From the NCBI RefSeq assembly GCF_900100355.1, contig NZ_FNFH01000001.1, forward strand, positions 448,963-512,962: 64,000 nucleotides of DNA, given 5' to 3'. Source of the DNA: Microbulbifer yueqingensis (GTDB taxonomy: Bacteria; Pseudomonadota; Gammaproteobacteria; Pseudomonadales; Cellvibrionaceae). Under the pieces are notes generated by a model that did not search any database, was not told the DNA's origin, and saw only the letters and a program-made list of their open reading frames with translations. This document shows, one piece after another, positions 7,104 to 16,569 of the stretch (positions are counted from its first letter, which is position 1; each line of letters begins with the position of its first letter). A program made the translations under genes and the position numbers.

Positions 7104-9554
7104 TCAACGCAATTCGCGGGCGATATCCTCGAGCGACTCGGTCAGTGCCCTGGTCTTCTTCTCTGCCTCTTCGTCGTCGTTATTTACCGACGCCAGTGAG
7201 GCGAGCATCACCAGCCTGCCCGCAACCCGGCTGTCCTTGGCCCTCTTCTGCAGCAGTGATTCCGAAGCCTCCAGCGCTTCAGCCAGTTCCGAGGCCATGG
7301 TGTCAGGCACAGACTGGCTGCGCTGCAGCTGGTCCAGGTAAGCCCGCGCCACTACCGGCCGGGCCGGCCACTGCACCGGGAACTGCTGCTGGGGATTGAA
7401 CAGCCCATTCTGGTCCGCCACTGCCGCCGCACCCACTTCATTGGCGGTCAGGTACTGGCTGGGCAGAAGGGAGAACACATCGATGCCGCGGGCAATCTCG
7501 GTGCCGTAGATCTTGCCGTTGTACCAGTAGGCGGACCAGTAGCCGCCCAGCACTATCTCTTCATCATCGATTGGGCCGCGGTCAAAATAGGCGATCTCCA
7601 CTGGGTTGGCGGAGTCGGTAAAGTCCATCAGGGAAATGCCGCCCTGGTACCAGGCCTGCACAAAGATGTCCCGGCCCGGCACTGGCACGATGGAGCCGTT
7701 GTGGGCCACACAGTTTTCCTGCTCGCTCTGGGGTGCGGGAAGCTTGTAATGGCTGCGATATTCCAGCTTGCCTTCCACGATGTCGTAAATGGCATTGGCA
7801 CCCCAGTCCAGCGGGTCGAAGGCGCGGCAGCGCGGCCGGGAGCCGCCACCCCACTCATCGGTGAAAATTACCTTGGTGCCATCGTTATTGAAGGTAGCGG
7901 AGTGCCAGTAGGCAAATCCGGCGTCGCTCACCGCATCGATGCGCTTCGGCTGCAGGGGATCGGAGATATCGAACAGGATTCCGTTGCCGGAGCAGGCGCC
8001 CGCGGCGATATTGCGCTCCGGGAACACGGTGATATCGTGGCAGTGGTCGGTCCGCCTGGTTTCCTGGGTATCATCACCGTGATCGCCACCCCGCCACAGG
8101 CCCGCCAGGGTATCGGATTCCGGGTCGGCAAAGACTGCCGGACTGTCCACAATGCGTGACTTTGACGGATCGGCCACGGGAATTTCAATCACGTCGATAC
8201 GGAACAGCGCGGTGCGCGTGTCACCGGGAGTATCGTCCACGCAGCCCGGCATTTCCTCCTCTTCACGCACGGGAGCTATACCCGAGTTATAGACAACGAT
8301 CTTGCCGTCGGCGCCGAGACCGGATACCACAGAATGGGTGTGGGAGCCGCGACAGGTCTGCACCGCCCCCACCTGCTTCGGGCGTTCCAGGTCACTGATA
8401 TCAAAGATACGCAACCCGCGGAAGCGCTCGGGGCTGACATCCTCACTGATCCCCTGCAGCCCGCAATCCAGGCGACCGCGGCCCTGCTCAACCGACATGA
8501 TCAGCAGGTCGCCAACCAGCGATACATCCCCCTGCCCGCCCGGGCACACCACCGAACTCACTTGCTGCGGCAATCCGTCCTCCCGCAGGCGATAAATATT
8601 GAAGCCGTGGTAGCTGCCGGCCACCATGATGTCGCCGGAGAAGGCGATATCGGTATTGGCAAAGCTCATGAAGGGCAGGCGTTCTTCTTTCTTCTCCTTA
8701 CCCGCTGGCGCTTTCTCCTCACCTTCACCCCCGGACTTTTTATTATTACCTTTTTCCGGCTTTTTCGGTGGCAGGCCGGCCACATTGTCCGGGTCGTAGA
8801 AGCCCGCCGGCTTCGGCAGCCGTCCCTCGTGCTCCAGGTTCAGGATGGCCTCGCCGGCATCGGCATAGCCGGCTGCCAGCCCCGCGCGGGGATCATCGGA
8901 CAGACCGGCCAGCAGCTTGCCCATCCGTTCCACTTCCGCCGACTGGTCATTGGTAATGTCAGTGGTGAATTCGAACAACACCGGGTCATAGGCGGAGCCG
9001 GCTTTTTCATGCAGTTCTTCCACCATGGCCACTGCGCCCTCGTGGTGGGCAATCATCAACTCCAGGAAAAGCCGGTCAAATACCTTGCTCCTGGCTTCTG
9101 CCAGTTCAGCCATCTGCTCCGGCGTGGCCATGCCGGCCATCTTGTGATCGGTTTCCATGGCATGGTGGTGCCCGGGATCCGGCACCCTCTCACCGCGCTG
9201 CCGCAACCACTGCTGCATAAACTTTATTTCGTCTTCCTGGGAGACATCGATGCGCCCGGCCAGGTCGACGATTTCCGGATTGTTGGTCCTCTCGGCCACA
9301 AGCTCCGCCATCTGCAGTGCCTGGTGGTGATGCGGGATCATGTCCTGCATAAACTGGACGTCGTCGGGGGAGTAGGCGGTGACGGCCACCTGAATGGCCT
9401 CTTCCTCGCTCAGCTCGCGCACCGCCTCACCCGGTGCGCCGGGCTGGACGATTGCCACCTCGTCGGCAGCACTGGCCATTACTGCACCACAGAGGCCGGC
9501 AACGGAGATAATGTGAATAAAAAATCGGCGGGAAAAAAGATGAAGCCTGGTCAT
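7104..9554 (-). CDS. Exported DUF305 domain / beta-propeller (LVIVD-type) fusion protein
   Basis: An 816-residue exported protein. A signal peptide occupies about residues 1-29 (ending MASA). A DUF305 four-helix domain follows, with both conserved His/Met motifs: FMQDMIPHHHQALQMA at 69-84 and FLELMIAHHEGAVAMV at 163-178. These motifs suggest metal (copper) binding. A Lys/Glu/Gly-rich linker (about 260-300) leads into a long repeat region with LVIVD-like blades such as GDIMVAGSYHGFNIYRL and GLRIFDISDLERPKQVG. ATG 9554 is chosen because GGAG sits eight bases upstream. The function is unknown; a periplasmic or surface location is inferred from the signal peptide. It is divergent from the esterase gene. 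Confidence 0.8.
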   Translation of the reverse strand: MTRLHLFSRRFFIHIISVAGLCGAVMASAADEVAIVQPGAPGEAVRELSEEEAIQVAVTAYSPDDVQFMQDMIPHHHQALQMAELVAERTNNPEIVDLAGRIDVSQEDEIKFMQQWLRQRGERVPDPGHHHAMETDHKMAGMATPEQMAELAEARSKVFDRLFLELMIAHHEGAVAMVEELHEKAGSAYDPVLFEFTTDITNDQSAEVERMGKLLAGLSDDPRAGLAAGYADAGEAILNLEHEGRLPKPAGFYDPDNVAGLPPKKPEKGNNKKSGGEGEEKAPAGKEKKEERLPFMSFANTDIAFSGDIMVAGSYHGFNIYRLREDGLPQQVSSVVCPGGQGDVSLVGDLLIMSVEQGRGRLDCGLQGISEDVSPERFRGLRIFDISDLERPKQVGAVQTCRGSHTHSVVSGLGADGKIVVYNSGIAPVREEEEMPGCVDDTPGDTRTALFRIDVIEIPVADPSKSRIVDSPAVFADPESDTLAGLWRGGDHGDDTQETRRTDHCHDITVFPERNIAAGACSGNGILFDISDPLQPKRIDAVSDAGFAYWHSATFNNDGTKVIFTDEWGGGSRPRCRAFDPLDWGANAIYDIVEGKLEYRSHYKLPAPQSEQENCVAHNGSIVPVPGRDIFVQAWYQGGISLMDFTDSANPVEIAYFDRGPIDDEEIVLGGYWSAYWYNGKIYGTEIARGIDVFSLLPSQYLTANEVGAAAVADQNGLFNPQQQFPVQWPARPVVARAYLDQLQRSQSVPDTMASELAEALEASESLLQKRAKDSRVAGRLVMLASLASVNNDDEEAEKKTRALTESLEDIARELR

Positions 9555-9847
9555 TGATGACACTCCATTTATCGATGCCCTGCGAATACTCCAGTCCGCC
9601 CCAGCACTATGGATACAAAATGTGCGATCAATACTCAGTTCCGGCAATCGAGGTGCAATCAAGGCTGCCGGGAAGGGCTCAAGGCAATTTATGTTTTAAT
9701 TAGTACCAACAATTTTTATACAGGGACGTCCAGGCACAATCAATTACACACCCACACAAACTTTGCCCGGCAATCGGCTGCAGCGCCTTTTTGACACTTA
9801 AATCATCTATATGACCGGTAAAAATTAATCCCAGGGGGGATCTGACA

Positions 9848-10765
9848 TTGACCAACCGACTGCTGGCGACGCTGTTCGCAATTATTCTCACCTCAGGCCT
9901 CAGTGCGTGCGACAGCAGCCATGAAGCCGGGGTCCCCGGTGAGCATGGGCGACCGGTGCCACTGGACTTCCTCCCGGCACTCAAGGGCGATTATTTCCGG
10001 CTGCGCTCAGGCATCGTCGGCCGTCCTTACCATATCTATGTCCGCCATCCCGAGGGATATGAGGAAAACCCGGAAAAGCAGTACCCTGTGATTTACCTGC
10101 TGGACGGGGATTCCATGTTCCCCATTCTCGCCGCCAACCACCTGTTCCTGCACTACGATGACCAGATTCCAGAGGCCATTGTGGTGGGGATTGCCTACGG
10201 TGCATTTGACCCCGCTATCAACATGCGCGATATCGACTTCTCCACGCCCTCGGAGGGGCGCGAGAGAAGTGGCGGTGCCGACCTGTTTCACCAGTTCCTG
10301 GAGCGGGAACTGCTGCCGGCCGTGGAGAAGCGTTACCGTGCGGATCCACAGCGCCGTATCCTCTACGGCCAGAGCCGCGGCGGCTTTATGGTGCTCTATT
10401 CGGCCTTCAATCACCCGGATCTGTTCTGGGGCCGCATCGCCGGCAACCCGAGTTTTTTACCGGACATGGAGCAGTTCTTTGCCAAGCCAGCGGAACCAGA
10501 GAGGAATGACCTGGTGCTCACCGTCGCCAGCTCATCCGATGAGCAATACCCGGGCAAGAGGGAAAGGGCACTCCGCTGGCACGAGCACTGGCAGGAACGG
10601 GAGGATGCGCCATGGCAGGTCCGCTTCCACACTGTCGAGGGCGGCACCCACGCTGCCAACAGTACCGACATTTATCGCTTCGGGCTGCGGCAGATATTCA
10701 GCGAGCAAATTGCAGTTACTCGCCAGCAGGCTGAAATCGGTAACCCCGTCCCTGCCGGCGACTGA
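9848..10765 (+). CDS. Lipoprotein alpha/beta-hydrolase, enterochelin-esterase-like (esterase D family)
   Basis: A 305-residue esterase with a lipoprotein signal (LSAC, lipidated Cys21). The alpha/beta-hydrolase core has YPVIYLLDGDSMF at 79-91 and the nucleophile elbow GQSRGG at 174-179 (Ser176). A later histidine region, VEGGTHAANSTDIYR, fits the catalytic His. Relatives include IroE/Fes-type siderophore esterases and acyl esterases; no siderophore genes are near, so the substrate stays open. The start is TTG 9848 with a G-rich site (AGGGGGGA) upstream. Confidence 0.8.
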   Translation: MTNRLLATLFAIILTSGLSACDSSHEAGVPGEHGRPVPLDFLPALKGDYFRLRSGIVGRPYHIYVRHPEGYEENPEKQYPVIYLLDGDSMFPILAANHLFLHYDDQIPEAIVVGIAYGAFDPAINMRDIDFSTPSEGRERSGGADLFHQFLERELLPAVEKRYRADPQRRILYGQSRGGFMVLYSAFNHPDLFWGRIAGNPSFLPDMEQFFAKPAEPERNDLVLTVASSSDEQYPGKRERALRWHEHWQEREDAPWQVRFHTVEGGTHAANSTDIYRFGLRQIFSEQIAVTRQQAEIGNPVPAGD

Positions 10766-11072
10766 GGCTTCAGGCTGGTAGCGGGTTATGTCCCGGTGGG
10801 GACCTTTTGTCGGTTTGAGTGCCGGCCGGCCTCCCGTCTGGGAGAGGCAAGCCGCCAAGCCGGATCATGACACCGGAAACGCCTGGCCGGCGCGAGATTG
10901 CGGCCAGCCAGGTCAACTCCCGGCCCCGACTGTTCAGTTTCCGTTCAGCCAGGACTGGTACACTGGCACCACTTATAGCCCCCACTCCCCCGAATTGTGC
11001 AATACTCGCAGCCAGGCCCCGGCCAGCTTGGGATGTGGGCCGGATTAGAGCCACACTGCCACGACAACCCCG
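10766..11072. other. Intergenic region before the NlpC/P60 gene
   Basis: About 307 bases with no supported gene. A promoter for the downstream lipoprotein gene must lie here or within the esterase gene; no convincing -35/-10 pair, hairpin or repeat was identified. Confidence 0.4.
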
Positions 11073-11588
11073 ATGAATAAGAAGCTGCTTACACCCCTGC
11101 CCCTCCTGCTGGCCGCCACCATGACCGGTTGCAGCCTCGCCCCCTACCAGAAGCCCCCGCGGGAGCCCACTTCTGCTCCCGTCGCACGGGCAGCGATCCA
11201 GGAGGATATCGGGACGATCGAGGAAAAGCTCTATTCCCAGCACCGGGAGTGGCGCGGCACCAGGTACCAGCTGGGGGGGCTGAGCAAGCGTGGCATCGAC
11301 TGCTCGGGGTTGGTGTATGCCACCTACCGCGACCAGCTGGGCGTGGAGCTGCCCCGAACCACCCGCTACCAGTCACAGCTGGGCCGGCGGATCAGGCGCA
11401 ATGAGCTGCGTGCCGGCGACCTGGTATTCTTCAAGACCGGCCACAAGGTCCGGCATGTGGGCATTTACATCGAGGACGGCAAGTTCTTCCACGCCTCCAC
11501 CAGCCGTGGCGTCACTATTTCCCGGCTGAGCGACTACTACTGGCGGGACCGCTTCTGGCATGCGCGCAGGCTGGACCTGAACAGCTAG
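11073..11588 (+). CDS. NlpC/P60 family lipoprotein peptidoglycan endopeptidase
   Basis: A 171-residue outer-membrane-type lipoprotein. The signal ends at the lipobox MTGC with Cys20, followed by a Pro-rich linker and an NlpC/P60 papain-like domain. Catalytic residues are visible: Cys77 in GIDCSGL, His128 in VRHVGIYIEDG, and a polar third residue likely at His140 (FFHAST). The LRAGDLVFFKT stretch at 112-122 is family-standard. It should cut gamma-D-Glu-diaminopimelate type bonds in murein, like Spr/MepS, which has similar length and layout. The start ATG has only a weak ribosome site. Confidence 0.88.
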   Translation: MNKKLLTPLPLLLAATMTGCSLAPYQKPPREPTSAPVARAAIQEDIGTIEEKLYSQHREWRGTRYQLGGLSKRGIDCSGLVYATYRDQLGVELPRTTRYQSQLGRRIRRNELRAGDLVFFKTGHKVRHVGIYIEDGKFFHASTSRGVTISRLSDYYWRDRFWHARRLDLNS

Positions 11589-11704
11589 GGTATTTCCGCC
11601 CGGCCTAGGTGAGGGTAAAGGGGCCTGCGAGCCGGGACACCCGAAGCCTGTCACCAGCGCCGCTTTGCGCGAGCCGGCGACAGGGGCGCAAATCACTTGA
11701 TCTG

Positions 11705-12208
11705 CTAAAGGCTGATCTCCTGCCTGTTCTTCACCACCTCGCCATTATCGAGGGTGCCGGTGAATTCGAGGATAAGGTCAGTGTCCGCGGCCGAGGTGCG
11801 CTGCACGATGCCGAACTTGACCCACTTGAAGAACCTGCCCTTCGGCGCGACACGGTCGTTGAAGTTGAATGTCCGCGAGACCCGGCCGGTGGGCACATGG
11901 CGGATGTTCAGCAGGCCGGCATCGGCAAAATGCCCGATCACGCGTTTTTGCAGATAACTGGTGCAGCTCTGCCCGCGACCGATATTCTTGCCACCCACGG
12001 TGACGCCCGTCCACTCCTCAAATCCGGCGGGCGGGGGCAGCTGCCGGGTCTGGCGCAGCTCGAAGAGGAATACCTCTATCTCGAAGTCGTGGGTATTGTT
12101 TTCAAACCTGACAAATTCGGTGCGCGTGGATTTGGCTATCTCGCTCTCGTACCAATCCGCAACCGAATCCAGGTCACCGATAGACATCAGTTCAAATTCC
12201 TGACTCAT
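11705..12208 (-). CDS. Conserved-looking hypothetical protein, 167 residues
   Basis: I do not recognise the family. The protein is soluble, with no signal or membrane segment, and is rich in alternating beta pattern (FEIEVFLFEL, RVSRTFNFNDR, FKWVKFGIVQR, DLILEFTGTL). GAGGGAACAACA before ATG 12208 is a strong ribosome site, and codon use resembles the neighbours, so it is probably a real gene. It stands alone, convergent with the NlpC/P60 gene. Confidence 0.65.
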   Translation of the reverse strand: MSQEFELMSIGDLDSVADWYESEIAKSTRTEFVRFENNTHDFEIEVFLFELRQTRQLPPPAGFEEWTGVTVGGKNIGRGQSCTSYLQKRVIGHFADAGLLNIRHVPTGRVSRTFNFNDRVAPKGRFFKWVKFGIVQRTSAADTDLILEFTGTLDNGEVVKNRQEISL

Positions 12209-12663
12209 TGTTGTTCCCTCATTATTGACTGGATTTCACTGACTTCCGGCCGGCGCATCGCTGATACCGGCCCTGAACCACTGTTTCTTTCTGCCTGGTC
12301 ACCTCCTTATGCCGCTGCATACAAGAATCGCTGGTGGACCTGTGAGACGCAGGTGATACGTGATGGGTAGCGCGGCGCCGGCGTAGCCGCCTGGTGGGCG
12401 GCTCGAGACCCAGTCGGGAGCCCCGCACATTTGTCCCGGCGAGCCAGTCCGCCCGTGCACCCCGACCGGCACATCCGTGCCGGCCGTCGCAAAGATAGTA
12501 CAGATCTGCACCGTTGTAGTGCGCCCGCGCTGGTTGCCGCGCCAGCTTTTGGGGAGCGTTTTCCGGGCGCCCGGCTGCCACTAGCCCGCCCCCAGGCCAG
12601 GGGCGGGTGACGTGATGTAAGAGAGGAAACACGAGTGGCACCGGGTGCCTGCAAAATGGCGCC
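12209..12663. other. Gene-poor gap with a GC-rich hairpin
   Basis: About 455 bases. Open frames here show no family character and biased Arg/Ala/Gly composition, so none is called. An 8-base-pair inverted repeat (CCCGCCCC / GGGGCGGG, 12585-12607) sits 57 bases past the end of the molybdo-enzyme operon. It lacks a T-run, so its role as a terminator is uncertain. Confidence 0.45.
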
Positions 12664-14877
12664 TCAGGACAGGTGTTCGAGGAGCTTGTCGAGAGTGATG
12701 GGAAAGTCCCGCACGCGCACGCCGGTAGCGTGGTAGATGGCGTTGGCTACCGCAGCGCCGGCGCCGCTGATACTGAGTTCGCCGATACCTTTCGAGCCCA
12801 GCGGATTGGAGTGGGTGTCCGGTTGCTCACGGAAGTGGATCTCCACCTCGGGGATGTCGCGATTCACCGCCAGGTGATACTCGGCAAAGTCCCGGTTCAC
12901 GAAGGCGCCGCATCGCTCGTCCAGCATCAGCTCTTCCAGCAGCGCGTAGGAGATACCCCACACCATGCCACCGAGCAGCTGGGAGCGGGCAGTTTTCCGG
13001 TTGAGTATACGCCCGGCGGAGAAGACCCCCAGCATCCGCCGCACCCGAACCTCACCCGTATCCCGGTCCACGGTCACCTCGGCAAACTGGGCACCGTAGG
13101 AGTGCTGGGAATATTTTTCATGGTCCTCGCCGGGCTCCACCTTCCCGTCGACCTCCAGGTAGTCATGGCCGGACTGGCGCACCAGCTCGGCCAGCGGCAC
13201 CTTCTTATCGCCCAGCACCAGGTTGCCACCCTCGAAGCTGGCGCCATCAAAGTCCGCATCCTTCAGGGATTCCTGTTTGCGCGCGATATCCACCAGCTTC
13301 TCCCGCAATTTCATGCAGGCATCGCGCAGTGCGGAGCCGGAGCTGCCCGCCCCGAATGAACCGCCTGAGCCGCAGCTGGCCGGGTAGGCGCTGTCCCCGA
13401 GTTCGATAGAGACCTTGCCGGCGGGCAGGCCCAGGATATCGGCGGCGATCTGCGTGAGGATGGTGTAGGTGCCGGTGCCGATATCGGTCATGTTGGCCCA
13501 GGCGATCAGGCTGCCGTCATCGGACAGCCGGATGCGAGTGGTGGATTTCACCAGGATGTTCATGCGGATGGTGCTGGCCACGCCGTAGCCCACCAGCTGG
13601 CGTCCCCGCTCCTGGCTGCGTGGAGTGGGATCGCGCTGGTCCCAGCCGAACTTGGCCGCGCCCTCGCGCAGGCACTCCGCCAGGTCGTGGCTGGAAAACG
13701 GCTGCCCGCTGGCGGGTTCCCTGTCAGGCATGTTGACCAGGCGGAAAGCCACCGGGTCCATATCGCAGCGATAAGCCATTTCGTCGATGGCGGACTCGAA
13801 AGCCAGGGAACCGATGGAATGTCCCGGGGCCCGGCAGGAGTCGATCAGCGACATGTCCACCGTCTTCACCCGGTGCCGGCTCAGCAGCGCATCGGCGTGA
13901 TAGGTGGTGCGGGCCGAGGCGCCGGTGGGCTCGGCGAAGGCGTAACCCCGGGCCCGGGGCATGTAGCTCTCGTGGCCGATGGCCTTGAGCTTGCCGTCGC
14001 CGCTGGCGCCGAGGCGGATGCGCTGCACCGAGTTTCCCCGGTGGGGCGCATTGTGGAAGACATGGCGCCGGTGCTGCACCACCTTCACCGGCCGCTCCAG
14101 GTGCATGGCACCCAGGCAGGCAAGGATCGCCTCGTTGTGCAGGCCCAGCTTGGAACCGAAGCCGCCGCCGATATAGGGACTCAGCACGCGGACCTTGTCC
14201 GGGTCGAGCTTCAGGGTGTTGGCCAGTACTTCCACGGCCGGGCCTATCAGCTGCACCGACGTGTACACCCACAGCTCATTGCCGTCGTATTCGGCAATGG
14301 TGGCGTGGGGCTCCATGGCGGCGGAGGCCTGGTTCGGCGTGGTATAGGTGACATCCAGCTGCACCTCGGACTCACTGTACGCCTGTTCGAAATCCCCCCG
14401 GGTGACATCCGGGTCCAGGCCGCCGTCCAGCTCGTCGGGCACCTCGTCCGCATCACTGCCGGTAGTCGTCACTGCCTCTGCGGGGTCGTAGCTGACCTCT
14501 ACCAGCCCGGCGGCGTGGCGCGCATTCGCCAGGGTATCGGCGATGACCAGCGCCACCGGGAAACCGTGGTAGCGCACCCGGTCGCTGCCAAGCATGGCGC
14601 GGGACTGGGTGAAGCGTCCCTCGTCGTCCGGCTCGCCGAACGGCACCTGCGACGGGCTGTTGTTGTGGGTGAGCACCGCCACCACCCCGGCACTCTTCTC
14701 CGCCGCGCCGGTATCCAGCGCCTTGATGCGCCCGGCGGGGATAGTTGCCTCCACAATCCAACCCACCAGCGGGGCATGATCCAGCTGGTGCTCGGCCGCA
14801 TAAGTGGCCGCGCCGCTTACCTTCAGGGGTCCGTCGACCCGGTCCAGTGGCTGGCCGATCGCTGCCGGGTTTTTCAT
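12664..14877 (-). CDS. paoC: Molybdenum hydroxylase large (molybdopterin-binding) subunit, PaoC/YagR-like
   Basis: A 737-residue molybdopterin cytosine dinucleotide subunit of an aldehyde/xanthine oxidase-type enzyme. The N-terminal hammerhead domain (RVDGPLKVSGAATYAAE) is followed by the two Moco-binding regions, with the glycine-rich YIGGGFGSKLG (about 235-246). The base-catalyst glutamate is Glu700 in GSKGIGELSISGAGAA. It is the last gene of a three-gene unit: its ATG overlaps the stop of the FAD subunit by four bases (14874-14877). PaoABC of E. coli oxidises aromatic aldehydes; that substrate range is inferred here only from subunit architecture. Xanthine dehydrogenase activity cannot be excluded. 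Confidence 0.88.
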   Translation of the reverse strand: MKNPAAIGQPLDRVDGPLKVSGAATYAAEHQLDHAPLVGWIVEATIPAGRIKALDTGAAEKSAGVVAVLTHNNSPSQVPFGEPDDEGRFTQSRAMLGSDRVRYHGFPVALVIADTLANARHAAGLVEVSYDPAEAVTTTGSDADEVPDELDGGLDPDVTRGDFEQAYSESEVQLDVTYTTPNQASAAMEPHATIAEYDGNELWVYTSVQLIGPAVEVLANTLKLDPDKVRVLSPYIGGGFGSKLGLHNEAILACLGAMHLERPVKVVQHRRHVFHNAPHRGNSVQRIRLGASGDGKLKAIGHESYMPRARGYAFAEPTGASARTTYHADALLSRHRVKTVDMSLIDSCRAPGHSIGSLAFESAIDEMAYRCDMDPVAFRLVNMPDREPASGQPFSSHDLAECLREGAAKFGWDQRDPTPRSQERGRQLVGYGVASTIRMNILVKSTTRIRLSDDGSLIAWANMTDIGTGTYTILTQIAADILGLPAGKVSIELGDSAYPASCGSGGSFGAGSSGSALRDACMKLREKLVDIARKQESLKDADFDGASFEGGNLVLGDKKVPLAELVRQSGHDYLEVDGKVEPGEDHEKYSQHSYGAQFAEVTVDRDTGEVRVRRMLGVFSAGRILNRKTARSQLLGGMVWGISYALLEELMLDERCGAFVNRDFAEYHLAVNRDIPEVEIHFREQPDTHSNPLGSKGIGELSISGAGAAVANAIYHATGVRVRDFPITLDKLLEHLS

Positions 14878-15869
14878 GCTGTGGTCTCCCCTTCCGCGCC
14901 GGCGGCGTCCCGGAGGACCGCTGCCAGCGTGCGCCGCGCCAGCGGGATCTTGAAATCGTTGCCGCCGTAGCCTTTCGCATCCGCCAGCTCGGCGTCGGCG
15001 GCCATCAGGAAATTCTCCTCGGTGGCCTTCTGGCCCTGCAGCGCCTGCTCGGCCTTGCGCGCGCGCCAGGGCTTGTGGGCCACACCGCCGAAGGCGATGC
15101 GCACGCTGTCCACCTTGCCGTCCACCACATCCAGGATCGCGCCCACCGACACCAGCGCGAAGGCATAGGAGCTGCGGTCGCGCACCTTGCGGTAGAGCTG
15201 CCGGCCCGGGGGCGGCGCGGGCAGCTGCACGCCGGTGATCAGCTCGCCGGGCTCCAGCACCGTGTCCCGCTGCGGTTCGTCGCCGGGCAACCGGTGCAGT
15301 TCCTCCACCGGCAACTGACGCTCACTGCCATCGGGGGCGCGCAGGTTCACCACGGCATCCAGCGCCACCATCGCCACGGCCATGTCCGACGGGTGGGTGG
15401 CGATGCACTGCTCGCTGGTGCCCAGGATCGCGTGAATGCGATTGAAGCCATCCAGGGCGCCACAGCCCTCGCCGGGATTGCGCTTATTGCAGGGGCGGGC
15501 CGTGTCGTAGAAGTAGTAGCAGCGGGTGCGCTGCAGCAGGTTGCCGCCGGTGGTGGCGCGGTTGCGCAGCTGCGCCGTGGCGCCGGCGAGCAGCGCGGCC
15601 GAGAGCAGCGGCCAGCGCTCCCGCACCCGCGCATCACTCGCCAGCGCAGTGTTGGTTACCAGGGCCCCCACCTTCAGGCCGCCATCGCCGCCATCCTCGA
15701 TCTGGCCGAGTTCCAGCCGGGAAATATCCAGCAGCCGCTCCGGTGTCTCTATTTCATGCTTCATCAGGTCGACCAGGTTGGTGCCGCCAGCGAGGAAACG
15801 ATCCCCTTCGCTCACCCTCTGGCCCAGGTCTTCCACTGCGGCGAGGCGCTGGTAGTCGAAAGGTTTCAC
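14874..15869 (-). CDS. paoB: Molybdenum hydroxylase FAD subunit with extra [4Fe-4S] cysteines, PaoB/YagS-like
   Basis: A 331-residue FAD-binding subunit of the CO-dehydrogenase flavoprotein family. The FAD loops are visible as FLAGGTNLVDLMK (25-37) and ATTGGNLLQRTRC (105-117). An insertion carries four cysteines (C117, C127, C136, C155) in RCYYFYD, PCNKRNPGEGC and TSEQCIATHPSD. In E. coli PaoB the same insertion binds a [4Fe-4S] cluster, so this is the PaoB subtype and not a plain XdhB. I start at GTG 15869: it overlaps the stop of the upstream iron-sulfur gene by four bases, and upstream in-frame residues are the out-of-frame shadow of that gene. Confidence 0.88.
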   Translation of the reverse strand: MKPFDYQRLAAVEDLGQRVSEGDRFLAGGTNLVDLMKHEIETPERLLDISRLELGQIEDGGDGGLKVGALVTNTALASDARVRERWPLLSAALLAGATAQLRNRATTGGNLLQRTRCYYFYDTARPCNKRNPGEGCGALDGFNRIHAILGTSEQCIATHPSDMAVAMVALDAVVNLRAPDGSERQLPVEELHRLPGDEPQRDTVLEPGELITGVQLPAPPPGRQLYRKVRDRSSYAFALVSVGAILDVVDGKVDSVRIAFGGVAHKPWRARKAEQALQGQKATEENFLMAADAELADAKGYGGNDFKIPLARRTLAAVLRDAAGAEGETTA

Positions 15870-16384
15870 CGGGATGCCTCCCCCTTCCGGTCCAGCTCCC
15901 CTGCGGCATCGAGGATGGCGTCGACGATGTTGGCGTAGGCGCCGCAGCGACAGAGATTCCCGCTCATACGCTCGCGGATTTCTTCCGCACTGAGGCGGAC
16001 CGCGCCTTTCCCGGTAACGTCGCTGGCCTCGCCATTGGCGACTTCCTCCAGCATGGCGTAGGCGGAACAGACCTGTCCCGGCGTGCAGTAGCCGCACTGG
16101 AAGCCATCGTGGCGCACGAAGGCCTGTTGCAGCGGGTGTAAATCGCCGCCCTCACCCAGCCCCTCGATGGTGGTCACCTCGCAGCCCTCGCACTGGATGG
16201 CCAGGACCAGGCACGCATTCACGCGCCTGCCGTCGAGTAGCACGGTGCAGGCCCCGCACTGGCCGTGGTCGCAGCCCTTCTTGGTGCCGGTGAGCCCGGC
16301 ACCTTCCCGCAGGGTATCCAGCAGCGTGGTGCGGGGATCATCATTCAGTGTCACTTCCTGTCCGTTGACAGAGATTACTGCCAT
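15866..16384 (-). CDS. paoA: Molybdenum hydroxylase [2Fe-2S] subunit, PaoA/YagT-like
   Basis: A 172-residue iron-sulfur subunit. The ferredoxin-type cluster ligands are C38, C43, C46 and C58 (KGCDHGQCGACTVLLDG). The second, helical cluster uses C97, C100, C145 and C147 (FQCGYCTPGQ, GNLCRCGAY). It begins directly at the ferredoxin domain (MAVISVNGQEVTLND), with no twin-arginine signal, unlike periplasmic E. coli PaoA. The enzyme is therefore predicted to be cytoplasmic. AGGGAGG precedes ATG 16384. It is the first gene of the operon. Confidence 0.9.
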   Translation of the reverse strand: MAVISVNGQEVTLNDDPRTTLLDTLREGAGLTGTKKGCDHGQCGACTVLLDGRRVNACLVLAIQCEGCEVTTIEGLGEGGDLHPLQQAFVRHDGFQCGYCTPGQVCSAYAMLEEVANGEASDVTGKGAVRLSAEEIRERMSGNLCRCGAYANIVDAILDAAGELDRKGEASR

Positions 16385-16569
16385 GCCGGGCCCTCCCTGG
16401 CCTGTGCGCTCCGGTTTATGTTAGTGCAAGCGGCGGGATACAGGTTCTACAGGCCGACACAAGCGCACGCGGTCATCGACAGCTGCCGTGCAGCCGGGGC
16501 ATGGGCAAGATTAGGCGCCAGAAGGGACTTGGTGCATGATTGGTCGAAGCTAAATGGGGGAACTGAACC

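Noticed and set aside
12222-12641. A 139-codon open frame on the minus strand
   Set aside because: Arg/Ala/Gly-rich, no ribosome site, no family character.
13687-14970. A 427-codon open frame opposite paoC
   Set aside because: Shadow of the molybdenum subunit; no motif, no ribosome site, low-complexity composition.
12664-16384. Xanthine dehydrogenase (XdhAB) call
   Set aside because: The FAD subunit's extra four-Cys insertion and the subunit split match PaoABC more closely; substrate left open.
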